From the NCBI GenBank assembly GCA_033065855.1, contig JAVXUO010000962.1, positions 1 to 64,000 of the forward strand: 64,000 nt of DNA. Reading direction: 5' to 3'. The stretch is from Escallonia rubra (Eukaryota; Streptophyta; Magnoliopsida; Escalloniales; Escalloniaceae). The translations under genes were made by a program, and so were the position numbers. The notes under the pieces are model-generated. The model worked only from the letters and a program-made list of their open reading frames with translations, did no database searches and was not told the origin of the DNA. Within the stretch, counting starts at the first letter, position 1, and every line of letters starts with the position of its first letter. Shown here in pieces: positions 23,701 to 36,413 of this stretch.

Positions 23701-25239
23701 TTGCCGGTAGTTTTCTGAATCTGTGTGCTTAGGTTCACCATAAATTATTTCCTAAAGTAATGTATTGAAAAGTCATTTTCATTCCTAAAATTGCTTCCAA
23801 TAGAAGTTCCTTCCCGTCTCTCTTTGTCAAAGTGATGCATGTATCTAATACCACGATCCATTGTTTCCAAGATGCCCTAATAAGTGATCTGCATCGGGCC
23901 AGAAGGAACGTATGATTTTTTGCTACTATCCTAATTGTACGAAGATACCTACAACCCCTTGTGTATATAGCAACAATTTATGGTCGCAACATATAATTAG
24001 TGATGTTTTTGTTAATTTTTTCAGCGACAATTCTTAACATCACTTTTTTTACGTCATAAACGAAAGCCACTAAATTTTTTTGATGACCATTACTTATTAC
24101 TAAAAATGAGATTGTAGTTATCTTCTTACGACCTAGGTAGCGGTTAAGATTTTTCAACAAGGAAAATTCTGATGATTTCTCAGTGGGCTTGAGAATAGTG
24201 TCGCAAGATTGACCAGTGAGTCTGATACCCACTCAAGAGATGTTATTCCAAGCACGCCAACTTTTGCGTACTTTCCCAAATTTTCAACTTGATAATAATA
24301 AGAAACAGTACATTCCAGCAGTGCAGCATAAGAAAACAACTTGGAATTCTGACGACAGCCATTGAGCATAAATGGAATCCGAATCAAATGATATGCCATA
24401 AAGACAGAAGGAAGTCCTCACAGCACTTCGTAAACTACTAATATCACTCTTTCTCCGAACTTCTGGTGATTGCATATTTGCAAATCGTACGCCATATTGT
24501 AGTAGGGCCACCCTAATCATAAATGGAGTTTGATTAGCAAGATGTCTTAGAAAATCTCTTGCATGAACTTTTCCTGACCATCAATCTTTTTATGGTTGTG
24601 TCATGGGAATCAGAGTCATTTTGTTCTGTAAGGCACGGTGTAGGGGTCATTGAATCAAAAAATAAAATCTTGAAGAATAACAAAAGCGAGGGTCATGCGG
24701 CCATGTATTTCCTATGGGCTACCCAGGTTGGCCATAGCCACATAGAAGATCTCTATCCACTTTTGGAAGAAGAATGTACTTAGAAAGTTGAACGCTATCC
24801 AGACTGACTCAGACAACCTAATCCTCAGGTAAAACTCATAAATGCCCAAAAGGATGTCTTTGAATGTGTGTTTTCCGCCTGCCCTTCTTGGATACAAGGA
24901 GGCTCAGTTATGAAGCGGGGTTTGAACTTGGGGGTCAGATGAGGATGAGCTATTTCCCATAATAACTTCTATGGCAAACCAATGACTTCATATTTTATTA
25001 TTGTTTCAGTGAAAATTCTAATAGTACTTCACTTGAATACTAACGACATACAAGGATTTTACCCCTTGTACCTTCATCTCCAATATGGTTTTCCTATTCA
25101 AACATTATAGAATTGTGCATCATTACTGTTGTGTTATTTCAACCTTGGTTATCGTGTTAGATAAACTCAGAGCGGCGTTTTGATAAATAGCAGCCTAGTG
25201 GAGTAGGAAAGATATGTGTACCTAGTTAGTCGACGATGA
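23701..25239. other. Intergenic DNA
   Basis: I see no gene I can support. Short open frames on both strands between 23978 and 24897 have no recognisable domain and no consistent splice structure. Confidence 0.5.
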
Positions 25240-25513
25240 CATCCACACAAATTGTGTGCCATGTGAACTGTTTTACTATGAAAATTCCATATACATACAT
25301 GATGGTACTCAACTTGACCTAAAAGGTAAAGAGTTCATTCACGTATATAAGTCGCTCTATCTTTCCATGTATTCTGTCATCCACACAAATTGTGTGCCAT
25401 GTGAGCTGTTTTACTATGAAAGTTCCATATACATACATGATAGTACTCAACTTGACCTAAAAGATAAAGAGTTCATTCACGTATATAAGTCGCTCTATCT
25501 TTCCATGTATTCT
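25240..25513. repeat. 138-bp tandem duplication, with a third distant copy
   Basis: Copies at 25240-25377 and 25378-25513 have period 138 and only a handful of differences. Because 138 is 46 codons, one plus frame stays open through both and gives a 90-aa phantom protein with a 46-residue repeat (CELFYYENSIYIHD / CELFYYESSIYIHD). A third, much more diverged copy lies at about 25765-25845 (CGTGTGAGCCGC, then CCCATATACACCATGA). The differences do not obviously preserve the protein, so I regard the frame as incidental. Confidence 0.9.
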
Positions 25514-26325
25514 AAATATGGAATTTAATCCTAGCACGGTTATTCGTGGGTATGTTCTATATTCTCTCCCTCGCTTGTGACTCTACCACTGCTCCTTTCC
25601 TCACCAGCCATTCACATTCTTTTGTGGGGTGGGGGGGGGGGGGGGGTGGGTTCAAGTCCGTCTTCCTTTTTACATGAACCATGCATAATTGTTTTTCCTT
25701 TTCGTACATGTTCCTCCTTTGTTTTCATTTTGGCCCCGCACTCGGCTCTGGTTCCCCTCTTTAGCCATACAAATGATGCGTCGTGTGAGCCGCTTTATTT
25801 ACAATGGACCGGCCCATATACACCATGATTTACTCAAACTTCACCAAAAAACTTACACTATTAGGTGATGAGGATGAGGCCAAGCATGTATCTTGGAATG
25901 GACTAGTCCAAGCCCATGCAAAGCACAACTAACGAAAGTAATAGAATTAACAGCATTGAATGACATGATAAAGTCTATTACATGCAATTAATTACCTACT
26001 AGTTTTGATCCCCTCCGTTTCACACTGGAGTAACAACTGTTAGAGTACTAATTCAGAGATCCCGTACTTGTATGCCTAATAACAATAACAAAATTGATAG
26101 TGATAAAAGAAAAAATCACCTCTTTATATGAGTTTCCTACCAATTTTTGTTGTTAAAAATAAAAATATGGAGAATTAGTTTTAGCAAATCTTAGGAATTA
26201 ATAGAATTGAAAGATATAAATAACTTTTTTTCAGTGGGACATTGACATAGAAGATAGAGAAATACAAAATCTATATAGTTGATTGAATTTCACATGGTAA
26301 AAAAGAATTCAAATCAAATTGAATA

Positions 26326-26329
<4 letters not shown>
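25514..26329. other. Intergenic DNA with a poly-G run
   Basis: A G-rich homopolymer is at about 25624-25650. The rest is AT-rich dispersed repeat sequence related to 9700-10000. No gene. Confidence 0.5.
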
Positions 26330-26356
<27 letters not shown>

Positions 26357-26500
26357 AAATGAATCCAAATCATTGATACAAAAGTGAGTACATTCAAAAT
26401 GCATTCAAAAAAGTCAAAATAGAAAAGTTCACGTGGTGAGTTAAGAGAGTGTTCACGTATGCGGTAACGTGACCACTTTCTTTTAACTTCGCTTTCATAT
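26330..26500. repeat. Dispersed repeat, second copy
   Basis: Starts with (GA)n at about 26333-26357 and continues through ATTCAAAATGCATTC, AAAAAGTCAAAATAG and AAGAGAGTGTTCACG. It is collinear with 21220-21440 at moderate identity. The two copies are therefore members of one moderately old repeat family. Confidence 0.55.
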
Positions 26501-28046
26501 ACATATAATCAGATTTGGATATATACATATGTATGTGCGCGCGCGCGCGTACATTTCTTCACCTGTAATCTGGCCGTCCAACTAGAGGTTGTGGACGACT
26601 CAGATTAGATATTTTTTTACACTAAACCGCTACACTTAGTAACGGTTAGGGGCCTACATGAACCGAATGTATCTTAAATAGTGAAGGGATCTAAGAAAAA
26701 AACAGGGAGCAAGACTAACCGCTACTAAAAGTAGCGGCTATACTAGTAACGGTTAACAGAGAGTTCGATATTTAGTGTTAGATATGGATCAACTCCCATA
26801 TATAATTATCTACATATGTATGTTTGTGTGTGTGTCTGTTTGTCCATATATATTCACACACGTAAACAAAAATATACAAGCGGTTTGCTATTATCACCCG
26901 TTATATGTATTTTTATCCCCTTTTGTCGATAAAAATGTACTTTAGTAACAAGCGTTGACATTTTAGCATAAACAAAGGGGTGAAAGCGTTTTAAGACGTG
27001 AAAATAGCCTATACCTTACACACAACACGAGCGCGCGCGCATACACATACACACACATTTCATGGTTATTTGGTTAAAGATGTCATAGTTGTAATTAGAT
27101 GAACTTGCATTTGAAATATCAGCAATACTGTTGGAATATCGAAAATCAGTGTATTTGTGCATTCAGTTAACACATGAGATCTAATTAGAACTCTCTTTGG
27201 AATATAAATAAAAAGGATCTCTACAGTTGAAAGTATACAAAAAATAGTTAAGACACAGTTAACAGTTGTATGAAAACTTAAATACACTGTCGATGTAGAG
27301 TCTCTTTTGATAATACTTTGTAATTTGAGTGGGTTAATATACTAAAAAGAGGGTTAGTTTAATTTTACATATTATTTTATTATGTGGACACGATTAGCGC
27401 AAGCCAGTAATTTATAATTGATCATTGTTTTATATTTCTATGTAACTTGTTGGGTGAGAGATATGATAAAGCCCATAAATAGCCATAATTGTTTATAGCG
27501 AAAAATAAAGTCCCAAAATTTTTGTCACAGGTTCAAAATATGTACAAAAATTATAGAAATTGAAATCAAAATTTAAAAGGCATTAAAAGTATTTTTTAAT
27601 TATTCATTTTGCTAAATCAAATGTCATACAGTAATGATACCAAATCAACTCTAAAAATCATCAAACTTAAACTGGAACTTATTTATTACCATAAACACTT
27701 CACTATAATTTTTCTAAAATTTATCACAAATTTTAAAGGCTCCAAACGAATTTTACAAATCTGAAATTACATAAAATATTAAAAATACATACGATTTCAG
27801 AAAATTATAAAATTTTGCTACAAATTTTAATAGCTTAAGGTACCCTACTATAAAATTTCATGTACTAACAATCACTGTGCGCCACCCAACACACGCGTCA
27901 AATATAACGCTAGTCCGTGGTACACATGTGCAAGCAGAGGGTATCACCCAAACTGCCCATGCCCAGCAAACCCACTTTTTCCATTCTCTGTAACACTCTT
28001 ATAACAGACGCACTTCTCCATACATTGCACAGTTGCGATACCCACA
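26501..28046. other. Intergenic DNA with short hairpins
   Basis: Contains GC/CA simple repeats (about 26536-26550 and 27030-27058) and a hairpin AACCGCTACTAAAAGTAGCGGCT near 26718 among CACTA-like AACCGTTACT words. No gene recognised. Confidence 0.5.
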
Positions 28047-29014
28047 TAGAGATGTCAATGGGCCGGGCTTGGATTGGCCCAACTTAGACATAGCAGGCCA
28101 GAGGAGAAAACGGACCAAACCGAGCTTCGGGCCACGGGGAACTGGGCCGGGCCCATTGGGGGATATCATGGCCCCGTCCAAGCCCAGGCCCTAAGCCCTT
28201 ACTTTAGGGCCGAGCTTAGGCCAGTTTTGGGCCTGAATAATTTTTAAAAAAAAATCTTTTTATTCATGTGTTTATGTTGCGGAGAAAAGTACCCATTTTA
28301 TTATGCTATCAACTCATATTTCCAGGACGAGTGTAAAATTAGAAAATAATTGCTAAAAACTTGCTCCTATTAAGAAAAATGTAATCCACATCTATCCAGT
28401 TTTATTTATCAAAGCCACTTCATACTATATGTGCCTTGTTGCATTAACTACATACAAATTGTTCCCAAAAACATTATGAATAGTAAATTACTATAAGAAA
28501 ATCATAATTTCCGATATATGTGAAAAATTCTCAAAATGGTAACACATAAATAGTCTTAACCAAAAAATAAACCAGGAAAGTAATAAATATACAATTAAAG
28601 CAACAACAAGCTAGCATTAAGGGAAACAAAAACAAAATCATAGATGACAAAGCAAATTCTGTAATGGTAACATTAAATGAAAGCCCACTTGGAAATCATA
28701 AAAAAAACACGTCACCATCACCACACACCCACACTTCACTGCCTGTGTTAAAACAAATATTGATTAGATGAACTCAATAAAACCTCAAAAACTATTAATT
28801 TAACCAAAAATATCCAAAAACGTAAAAAAGATGAAAATGTAATAAGATTGAATGTCAAAAAAAGAAAAGAAATAAAATTATAAGGGGGCGCCACCAGGGC
28901 CGAGCCAGGCCCGTTTCTCAAATCCTTTGGCCTGGCCCTATGGACCAGGGCCATACTGTTCACCCTCCGGGTTAGGCTGGCCCGCGAGCGGGCAGCCCTT
29001 TTGATACCTCTATA
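28047..29014. mobile_element. hAT-like non-autonomous element (MITE-type)
   Basis: The left end TAGAGATGTCAATGGGCCGGGC (28047) and the inverted right end TATAGAGGTATCAAAAGGGC (ending 29014) are imperfect terminal inverted repeats of a type common in plant hAT MITEs. ACCCACA flanks both sides (28040-28046 and 29015-29021) as a 7-bp direct repeat, compatible with an eroded 8-bp hAT target duplication. The ends are GC-rich and full of GGGCC/GGCCC inverted motifs; the middle is AT-rich and non-coding. Confidence 0.65.
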
Positions 29015-29021
29015 ACCCACA

Positions 29022-29750
29022 CATATACACAAAACACACACTAAAACACACCATAACACCCACACACAAAGCTACCTCTTGGGAGCTTCACTCACACACA
29101 CAAACATACTACTACACACAATAACACACACCATATACACACATACCCGCACATATTCATCCCACACAAAAAACCATTATACATACACATATATAACACA
29201 TACCACACACACGAAACACATACCACACACACGAAACACATACACTATTTCACACATATAGACTGAAAGTACACAAACGCACTCTATTTGTACACAGTAC
29301 TGCACACATATGTACTGCCTTTACTACAGTACCTTCTCACACACATGCTCGCGCGCGCACATACATAACTCACACATATAGGCCTACATAACACACACAA
29401 GACTCACCACAATACACACAAAAATATTGTCGTAACTATCCCTTACCTACACTCACACACAAAACATACACATTCACGTAAAACACACAAACCCCATCAT
29501 AGTCACCCCATGGCAGCCGTGGCACTCCCCACGAAACTCCTCACGGCATCACACACAATACCCCGCACATGTACTGCCTTGCAGCAGTACCTTCGTTGCC
29601 TTACCCCTATTTCACACAACACACACTCTACACACACATGTACAACTTACACATATAAACACACACACATACCACACCCCTCCATCTCTCATGCACCCAC
29701 TGATCCAACAATTTTCCAGCCCTTTACTCCCCTAAAACAATGAATTTATT
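29022..29750. repeat. CA-rich cryptic simple sequence
   Basis: About 700 bp composed largely of ACACA, CATAC and TACAC words with no strict period. The plus frames are Thr/His-rich and compositional only. Confidence 0.85.
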
Positions 29751-29872
29751 GGTATAGAAATCTTACTGGAAAGTTAACAAGTTGCAGAAAAATCCCCCTC
29801 TCTTTCTCTGTCTATCTACCGAGGATAAGAGGAAGATAAATAATATTGGGGAGCGACTCGTCCCATAATGGT

Positions 29873-29918
<46 letters not shown>

Positions 29919-30556
29919 ACCCTAAATTGAAAAAATTACCAAAACCCCCTAAACTTTAGATGATTTTTCAAAGTTTATCCAAAACTTTTTAATATTTCGA
30001 AAAAGGCCCAAAATAACTATTTACAATAAATTAACGTACTGAAAAATTTAACGGGCGTTATATAACCCCGCTACACTAATCGTTCCTAAAAGTTTTTAAT
30101 AAATGCATCGATACTAACTAAAAAAATTGTTGTTAAACGTTTTAAATTAACCCGTTAAAAATATATCGAGATTTGGGGTATTGCAGAGAGAAAGGAAAGA
30201 AATTGAACATTTTGTAGTTATTAATATCAGGATATCTGTTAGTAATAGTTTTCGTTAAAATACGGGAGAATAGACATTACTATACCAATTGTTTTATTGA
30301 CCTTAGTTTAGTTTTTGTCCATTTCTCACAACTTGGAGAAAAGATTTGACGGCAGAGGCCCAAATGTTTCCTCCCATTTCTTTTCGTTTCTCTTATTTTC
30401 GAAATCACCGACTATAGAGAAATGGCAAGAAAGGACATCTTTATTTCTATTTCCTCCGAGGTTTAGAAGTTAAAACAAGATATCCGGAGACATTCACCGG
30501 AGACCAAAAACAGTGGTCATCTCCCACCTCCAGCATTCTTATAGAGAGCTCACCGA
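29751..30556. other. Intergenic DNA, microsatellite and pseudogene upstream region
   Basis: (TA)n(TG)n lies at about 29873-29917. From 29930 to 30180 there is a decayed repeat with CTAAACTTTAGATG and AACCCGTTAAA words. 30300-30556 is presumably the former promoter and leader of the NOA1-like gene. Confidence 0.5.
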
Positions 30557-31835
30557 ATGACCCCTAAACCCCCTCTACATCCTCTCTATCTTTGTTCCTT
30601 CTCCCTTTGCCACTCAAAATCTCAAACCCCAATTTTGTTAAATTCCACCCCTCCAAACCCACACTAATCCTTTACAAATTTACCGAGTCACAAAACCCAT
30701 CAGAAGTCACCAAACTCCCAAACCCAATTTCCACTATCCACACCCGAACATGTCGGGTTCAGAGCCGCTGCCCCTATCCAATGTGACATCTTCCTCGAAC
30801 ACCAAAAGTCATTGGCGGCTGCGGCTGCGGCTACAGCTGCAGCTGCTGCCAGTAAGAGGAGAAGGAGGGTAAAGACTAGTCGGTCCTCGAAGGTTTCTAA
30901 TTCGAGTGCTAGCTGTTACGGGTGTGGAGCTCCGTTGCAGATTTTGGAGTCCGATGCATGGGGTTATGTTGACCCGGATACTTATGAATTGGTATGAATA
31001 TCTTTCTGTGAGTTTGAAAATTGGTAATTTGGCCTAGTTAAGTGAAATTGAGTGCGCCTACCACTGTTTGTGGAAATTTGCTTGGTAATAAGGACATTGC
31101 CTTTGATTTCTTTTCTATCTGTTACAACTAGTGAATTTACCTGTTGATACCAGTAAGTTAGATTGTAAATCTTAATCTTGTGAAATGGAATTACTCTAAG
31201 CAGTGTATCCACCAGGGTCATTTATAATGTGGATGAAGAAGCTCAACTGTTAGATTGTCATATGCTGATCATTAACTGAGAAATGCCTTTGTTTCTATTA
31301 TTTCGGTACATATTATTAGCTTTAGTGTCGAGCCGTTTTACAATGGCTGACAAAGATTTGTATGCGCTGGTTGCCAATACAGAGCTTGGAATTTTGTTCT
31401 ATGAATAAAGAAATATGTGATTTCTACGTTAATTTGAATGACATGTTACTGCCCAGTCACTTAATATTATAGGTTTGTGCATAATTTGAGCCTGTCCAGA
31501 TGTTATAGCTTGTGGAAACAAAAAATAGTAAAGAAAGAAAAGAAACACTTGTTTTAACAATGTGAAATCGTTCCTGGAAAAATCTCTTATATTTTATAAA
31601 GTCTATAATTGGTGTTTTCCGTGATCTTGAGTTGTCATAGCTCTGCAAAAGAAGAAACACCGTCAACTTAGAACAGTTCTTTGCGGAAAGGTGCCGCCTA
31701 TTATCTCATGGGCACATGATTACTGTTGTTGGTGGAAATGGAGGTTATTCTGGTGGGAAGCAATTTGTTACAGCTGAGGAGCTTCGGGAAAAGCTATTTC
31801 ACTTGCGCTACGAGAGAGTGCTGATTGTTAAACTG
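30557..31835 (+). pseudogene. Truncated NOA1/RIF1-type (YqeH-like) GTPase
   Basis: NOA1/RIF1 proteins are chloroplast circularly permuted GTPases needed for plastid ribosome biogenesis. Only the N-terminal zinc-ribbon part remains. Exon 1 ends at 30991 with ASCYGCGAPLQ, then GYVDPDTYEL, then GT. Exon 2 (31652-31835) encodes KKHRQLRTVLCGR, then LLSHGHMITVVGGNGGYSGG, KQFVTAEELREKL and LRYERVLIVKL, ending at GT. Exon 2 has one extra A at 31687-31689, which shifts the frame right at the second Cys pair. The transit-peptide region (30557-30810) is spread over three frames with stops. The expected next exon (VDIVDFNGSF and the G-motifs) does not appear in the next 6 kb. A copia element follows. I call it a dead 5' fragment; a sequencing error could explain one frameshift but not the missing GTPase domain. 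Confidence 0.85.
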
Positions 31836-32638
31836 GTAAGGGATACTCAATCGGATTACTAATATGGTTAATGCCTTGGATTTTTCAATGATGCATGTCT
31901 TTAGCAAGGAATACATGCTCAATGAGCAAGCCATTGTTTAATGATGCATTCCTTTTCTTAATTGGGTGGTAAGGGATGCATGCTCAACGAGCCTCCTGGA
32001 ACTGTCATTGAGGTACATGTATGTTACAAGAACATGCATCATTGGTTCTTGTTCAAAAGCTATATCTTGATAGTAAGAAAAGAAATAGCTGCTTATAAGC
32101 GACATGAGTTATAGCATAAAGACGTTGATTGGTGTTTTTCATGATTTCGAGTCGTTTAAACTGGCTAAGGTTTTCTTACTTAAGTGATCTTTAGCTACGC
32201 TCATTTACTAGGCCCAACCTTGGCGACGGAAAAGAAAAACAAGTACTTATGCTTTAGTATGTGAATGCGAGGCATAAGTTTGGTTATAGCCCATATATTG
32301 TGTTCCGGCCAAAGCCCATCTTCCTCTTTGCATCTATAGAGATGTTTGACATAATTTCCATCATGAGAACTAGTTGGCAATTCCTAATCGGTAACGAGTC
32401 CTTCACGAAATCAAAACACTCTAGATGAGAAGGGAAATCATCTAGAGTGTTTGTCCCTAACCGGATTACAGCTAAACCACAGGGTTTCATCAATAGGGCA
32501 GACTAAAGGAAATTATTCCACCTTACGTCCTCAACAACATAATTCAAATAAGAGATGTCAGTCACAAGATTAGCCGGTGTTAGCATAATAACAGGAATTC
32601 AACATAAGCATCATCAACAGGGTGGACTCGGAAAAAAC
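31836..32638. other. Non-coding DNA downstream of the NOA1-like exons
   Basis: Possible intron remnant. Contains small internal repeats such as AGGGATGCATGCTCAACGAGC against AAGGAATACATGCTCAATGAGC (near 31905 and 31975). No coding sequence recognised. Confidence 0.5.
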
Positions 32639-33465
32639 TGTTGGAAATAAAGACAGTATGGAGAAACTGGACTGAAGATGCCTGAGTCGAATGCGTTGCA
32701 CTCTTTCCTTAAGACAGTATTTGCTCCCTTATAATATGCTTAGGGTAGCAGCAAATCTGCCTCCCAAGATAAAACAGGCGAAAACTCTGTTGATCACAGC
32801 AGAATGCAATCAACAGACAAAAATTTGAGAGAGAGCAAGAGAGAATTCGAAGTATATTGTATGATCTGACCATCAGCCTATTTATAGACACCAAAGGGTG
32901 CCTAGAACAGGTGCAAACAGTTGTGGCAGTTAAGTGACTCTGCAGATGTCACTTAACAGTCACAATCTGTAGACACAGTATAGAGGTGCAACATTTGAAC
33001 TAAAAGGCACCAATTGCAGTTGCCATTTCGAAATTAACTGTTTCAGTTCAAGTTGCAGCTCACAGCTGAATTTGTCGCAAAAGTTAAGGCTGGGCTCGGG
33101 GCGAGGGCTCCTAGCGACGATGCGCACGTGTGCCTAAAAGCGCCAATAGCGCCTTTACGCCGCCGCCGCCGCCAACGCGCGTGCGGTGCGGTGCACCGCA
33201 CATGTGCAAGTGCATGGCCATGCATACCATGTGTTTCTAGAACAATATGGTATGTCACACGACCATTTATATACCCTTAACTTTTCCATTTCTCAAGCCA
33301 TGTGGGAACCCACTTCATGATTAGTTTCAACCTTATTAAATGTCAATGTTTGAGAGTTAATATCTCTCAAACCAATCAATCAATTTGATTGATTCTTTTT
33401 GCAACTTATTCCTTGTAATACAGAATTTAATAAGGTAATAATCAATTATTGGAAAATTTTCAACA
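32639..33465 (-). repeat. 3' LTR of a copia element
   Basis: On the minus strand it begins TGTTGAAAATTTTCC (33465 downward) directly after a purine-rich tract (GGGAGAAAT) and ends with TTCCAACA at 32639. It has the matching TGTTG...CAACA inverted ends. A TATA-like TCTATAAATAGG lies near 32880. A GC-rich stretch around 33140-33200 (GCCGCC repeats) is internal. The partner 5' LTR is missing, so age cannot be judged. Confidence 0.85.
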
Positions 33466-34033
33466 ATTTCTCCCAATTTTCCAAAATTGAATTTTATCAC
33501 ATTCCTAATTTAGAAATGTACCTCTCTATCCCTTGGTAGGTCCTACTAAAATAAAGGTGTCTTTCGACTTGAACCTTTACTATAAAGTAGTAAAGTCAAT
33601 CAGAATTCAAAGTAGCCTTAGCCTTGAACTAAGAATCCTTGGTGATTGATCATCACAACTTTGTGTAGAACTTTCCAACCAAATTTCCAAATACCTGCAC
33701 ATTTACAGCCATGTGCTACATCTTAGGATTTTCATAAGTGCCATAGAGACTAGCTCAAATCTCGTAGAAGCGGCTCCACTTCCCGCACTTATATAGGTAA
33801 ATCTACTAAGGTGCACTTGTATGACTTGCACCCTCCTTTAAGGACATAGATTTATTAAGGGAATAACTCCCACCCTCCTCTTGTTCTCCATACAAGTATG
33901 CACTACTTTGAGATGGCATGAAGATTAAAGTTTTCATCTTTTAGTGCATCTTTGGTTATAAATACAACGTGTTTTTCCATTGAACTAGAAGACTAAAGAT
34001 TACTCTAGTATCTAGTTGGTTTCCACGTGTATG
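33466..34033 (-). other. Untranslated spacer between copia pol and 3' LTR
   Basis: About 570 bp between the pol stop (34034) and the polypurine tract. No open frame. This is normal architecture for many copia elements. Confidence 0.6.
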
Positions 34034-36413
34034 TTACCTTTCTAATTTCATGAGCTTCAAACCCATCTCCCTGGAAGTCTGCCATATTATATCCCTACCT
34101 AGGCCTTTCGTAAAGGGATCTGCCAAATTTCCTTTGGACTTCACATAACTAATAGTAACAACTCCTTTCCTATGTTATTCTCTCACATAGCTATGTCTAA
34201 GACTTATATGTCTAGACTTCCCATTGTATACCTTACTATATGCTTGCTTTAACTCTGCCTCATTATCACATAATATAGAAATAGCAGGCATTGGCTTAAG
34301 CAATATAGGAATCTCTATTAATAGGTCTCTAGCCATTCTGCCTCCTTAATCGTCGTTGCCAAAGCAATAAACTCGGACTCCATGGTCGAATGTGAAATCA
34401 AAGTTTGTTTCTTGGAACCCCAAGAAATAGCACCTCCACCTATGGTAAATATCCAACCACTTGTGGACTTTCTTTCATCTGAGTCCGTGATCCAGTTTGC
34501 ATCTGTGTACCCTTCCAAAACAGTAGGAAATTCTTTAGAAGTTAATGCATAGTCCATTGTGCCCTTAAGGTACTTAAGTACTCTGAACACTGCATTCCAA
34601 TGAACTTGCCCGGGGTTATGAGTAAATGTACTCAAAACACCAACTGCAAAGGCTATATCTGGCCGGGTACATTGCATGATATACATCAAGCTGCCAATAA
34701 CACTAGAATACTCTAGCTGAGAGACACATTTCCCTTCATTTGCCCTCAACTTGATAGAAGGGTCATATGGGTTAGTAACCGGGACACAATTCTCGTGATT
34801 AAATTTCTTTAAAGTTTTCTCATTATAATGAAACTGTGACAAAGAAATAGAATCCGAGTATCTTATTTTTTTCATTCCCAATATAACATTGGCTTCCCCC
34901 ATATCCTTCATATCAAACGATGAAGATAGAAATAATTTAGTTTCCAACACAATATCTAAATCAGTACCAAAGATTAACATATCATCCACATACAAACATA
35001 TTATCACACCACGTCCTTTATCAAACTTAGAATAAACGCATTTGTCACATTCATTTATTCTAAATCCATTAGAGAGAACGACTTGGTCAAATCGTTCATG
35101 CCACTGCTTTGGAGCTTGTTTTAAGCCATACAAAGATTTGATAAGCTTACAAACCTTTGTTTCTTGACCTTTTAGTACAAAACCTTCCGGTTGTTCCATG
35201 TACACCTCCTCATCTAAAATACCATTTAGAAAAGCAGTCTTGACGTCCATTTGGTGTATAACTAGTTTGTTAATGGACGATAACGCAAACAATAATCTTA
35301 TAGTGCTAAGTCTAGCTACCGGAGCGTAAGTGTCGAAATAGTCAATTCCTTCCTTTTGTTTAAAACCCTTGGCTACAAGTCTAGCTTTATACTTATCTAC
35401 GGATCCGTCTGGTTTAAGCTTTCGCTTAAAGATCCATTTGCAGCCTATTGGTTTAAACCCTAGTGGTAAATCAGTTAATACCCAAGTTTGGTTTGACATT
35501 ATCGACTCCATTTCATCATTTATAGCTTCTTGCCACAAGTCAGAATCTCGAGAAGTTATGGCTTCTCGATATGAAAGAGGGTCATGTTCTACATTATACA
35601 TATGAGAGTAATCACCTTCATTTCTACTTCCCTCAACTAAAAATTGGTAGAAATCTGGACCATAGGTTTTCTCAATTCTTGCTCTCTTACTTCTCCTTAG
35701 TTCACCTCCTTCCCCCATTTCCGGAGTAGGGTGAACTTGATCCTCATCGACTGTGTTTTCATTTTTCCGATCTCTAGAGAAAGAATTCTCAAAAAATTCT
35801 GCATCTCTAGATTCCAAAATAATATTTTGGCTAACAGATTCCGCTGATTTCATGGTTAAGAATCTATACACTTTGTTATGTTGAGCATAGCCTATGAAGA
35901 CACATTCGATTGCCTTTTCTCCCAATTTGGGTCTTTTTGGATCGGTTAGCCTTACTAACGCCCTACACCCCCACACTTTAAGGTGTCCAAAATAAGGTTT
36001 TCTCTTCTTCCATAACTCATAGGGTGTGACATTAGATACCTTGTGGGGTATACGATTAAGTATATATGTGGAAGTCATGAGAGCTTCCCCCACAAATTCT
36101 TAGGCAAATTAGAAGTAAGTAATAAGGTATTAACCATTTCTTGCAAGGTCCTATTTTTCCTCTCGGCTACACCATTTTGTTGTGGACTATAAGGAGCTGT
36201 AACTTGGTGTATGATACCCCAAGTTTCAAATAGATCATCAAAGGAAATATATTCACCTCCCCTATCCGACCGTAAAATTTTAATCTTACGATCTAGTTGA
36301 TTCTCTACTTCCGCTTTGTAAATTTTAAATTTATCCAAAGCTTCATCCTTAGTCCTAAGAAGATATGTGTATGTATAACGTGAACAATCATCTATAAATG
36401 TAATGAACTCTGA
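34034..36413 (-). pseudogene. Ty1/copia pol, 5'-truncated (integrase, RT, RNase H)
   Basis: On the minus strand the fragment starts inside the integrase core with FIDDCSRY (first Asp), then LRSDRGGEY (second Asp) and NGVAERKNRT (Glu). A one-base frameshift near 36085 joins to a 591-codon open stretch (36093-34318) with the integrase C-terminus ([19 protein letters not shown]), RT ([20 protein letters not shown], then the catalytic LYVDDM) and RNase H (YTDANW, then [11 protein letters not shown]). A second one-base frameshift near 34325 (after EWL) and an in-frame TAA in the last segment follow before the tail YVKSKGNLADPFTKGL and the stop at 34034. Gag, protease and the integrase zinc finger are gone. 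With the LTR at 32639-33465 this is the 3' half of one element. Confidence 0.92.

Noticed and set aside
29079..29743. Thr/His-rich plus-strand ORFs
   Set aside because: Direct products of the CA-rich simple sequence.
31836..36413. Idea that the NOA1-like gene continues and the copia element lies in a long intron
   Set aside because: The next expected exons are not found up to the gag fragment near 37300, and exon 2 is frameshifted, so a truncated pseudogene is the simpler reading.
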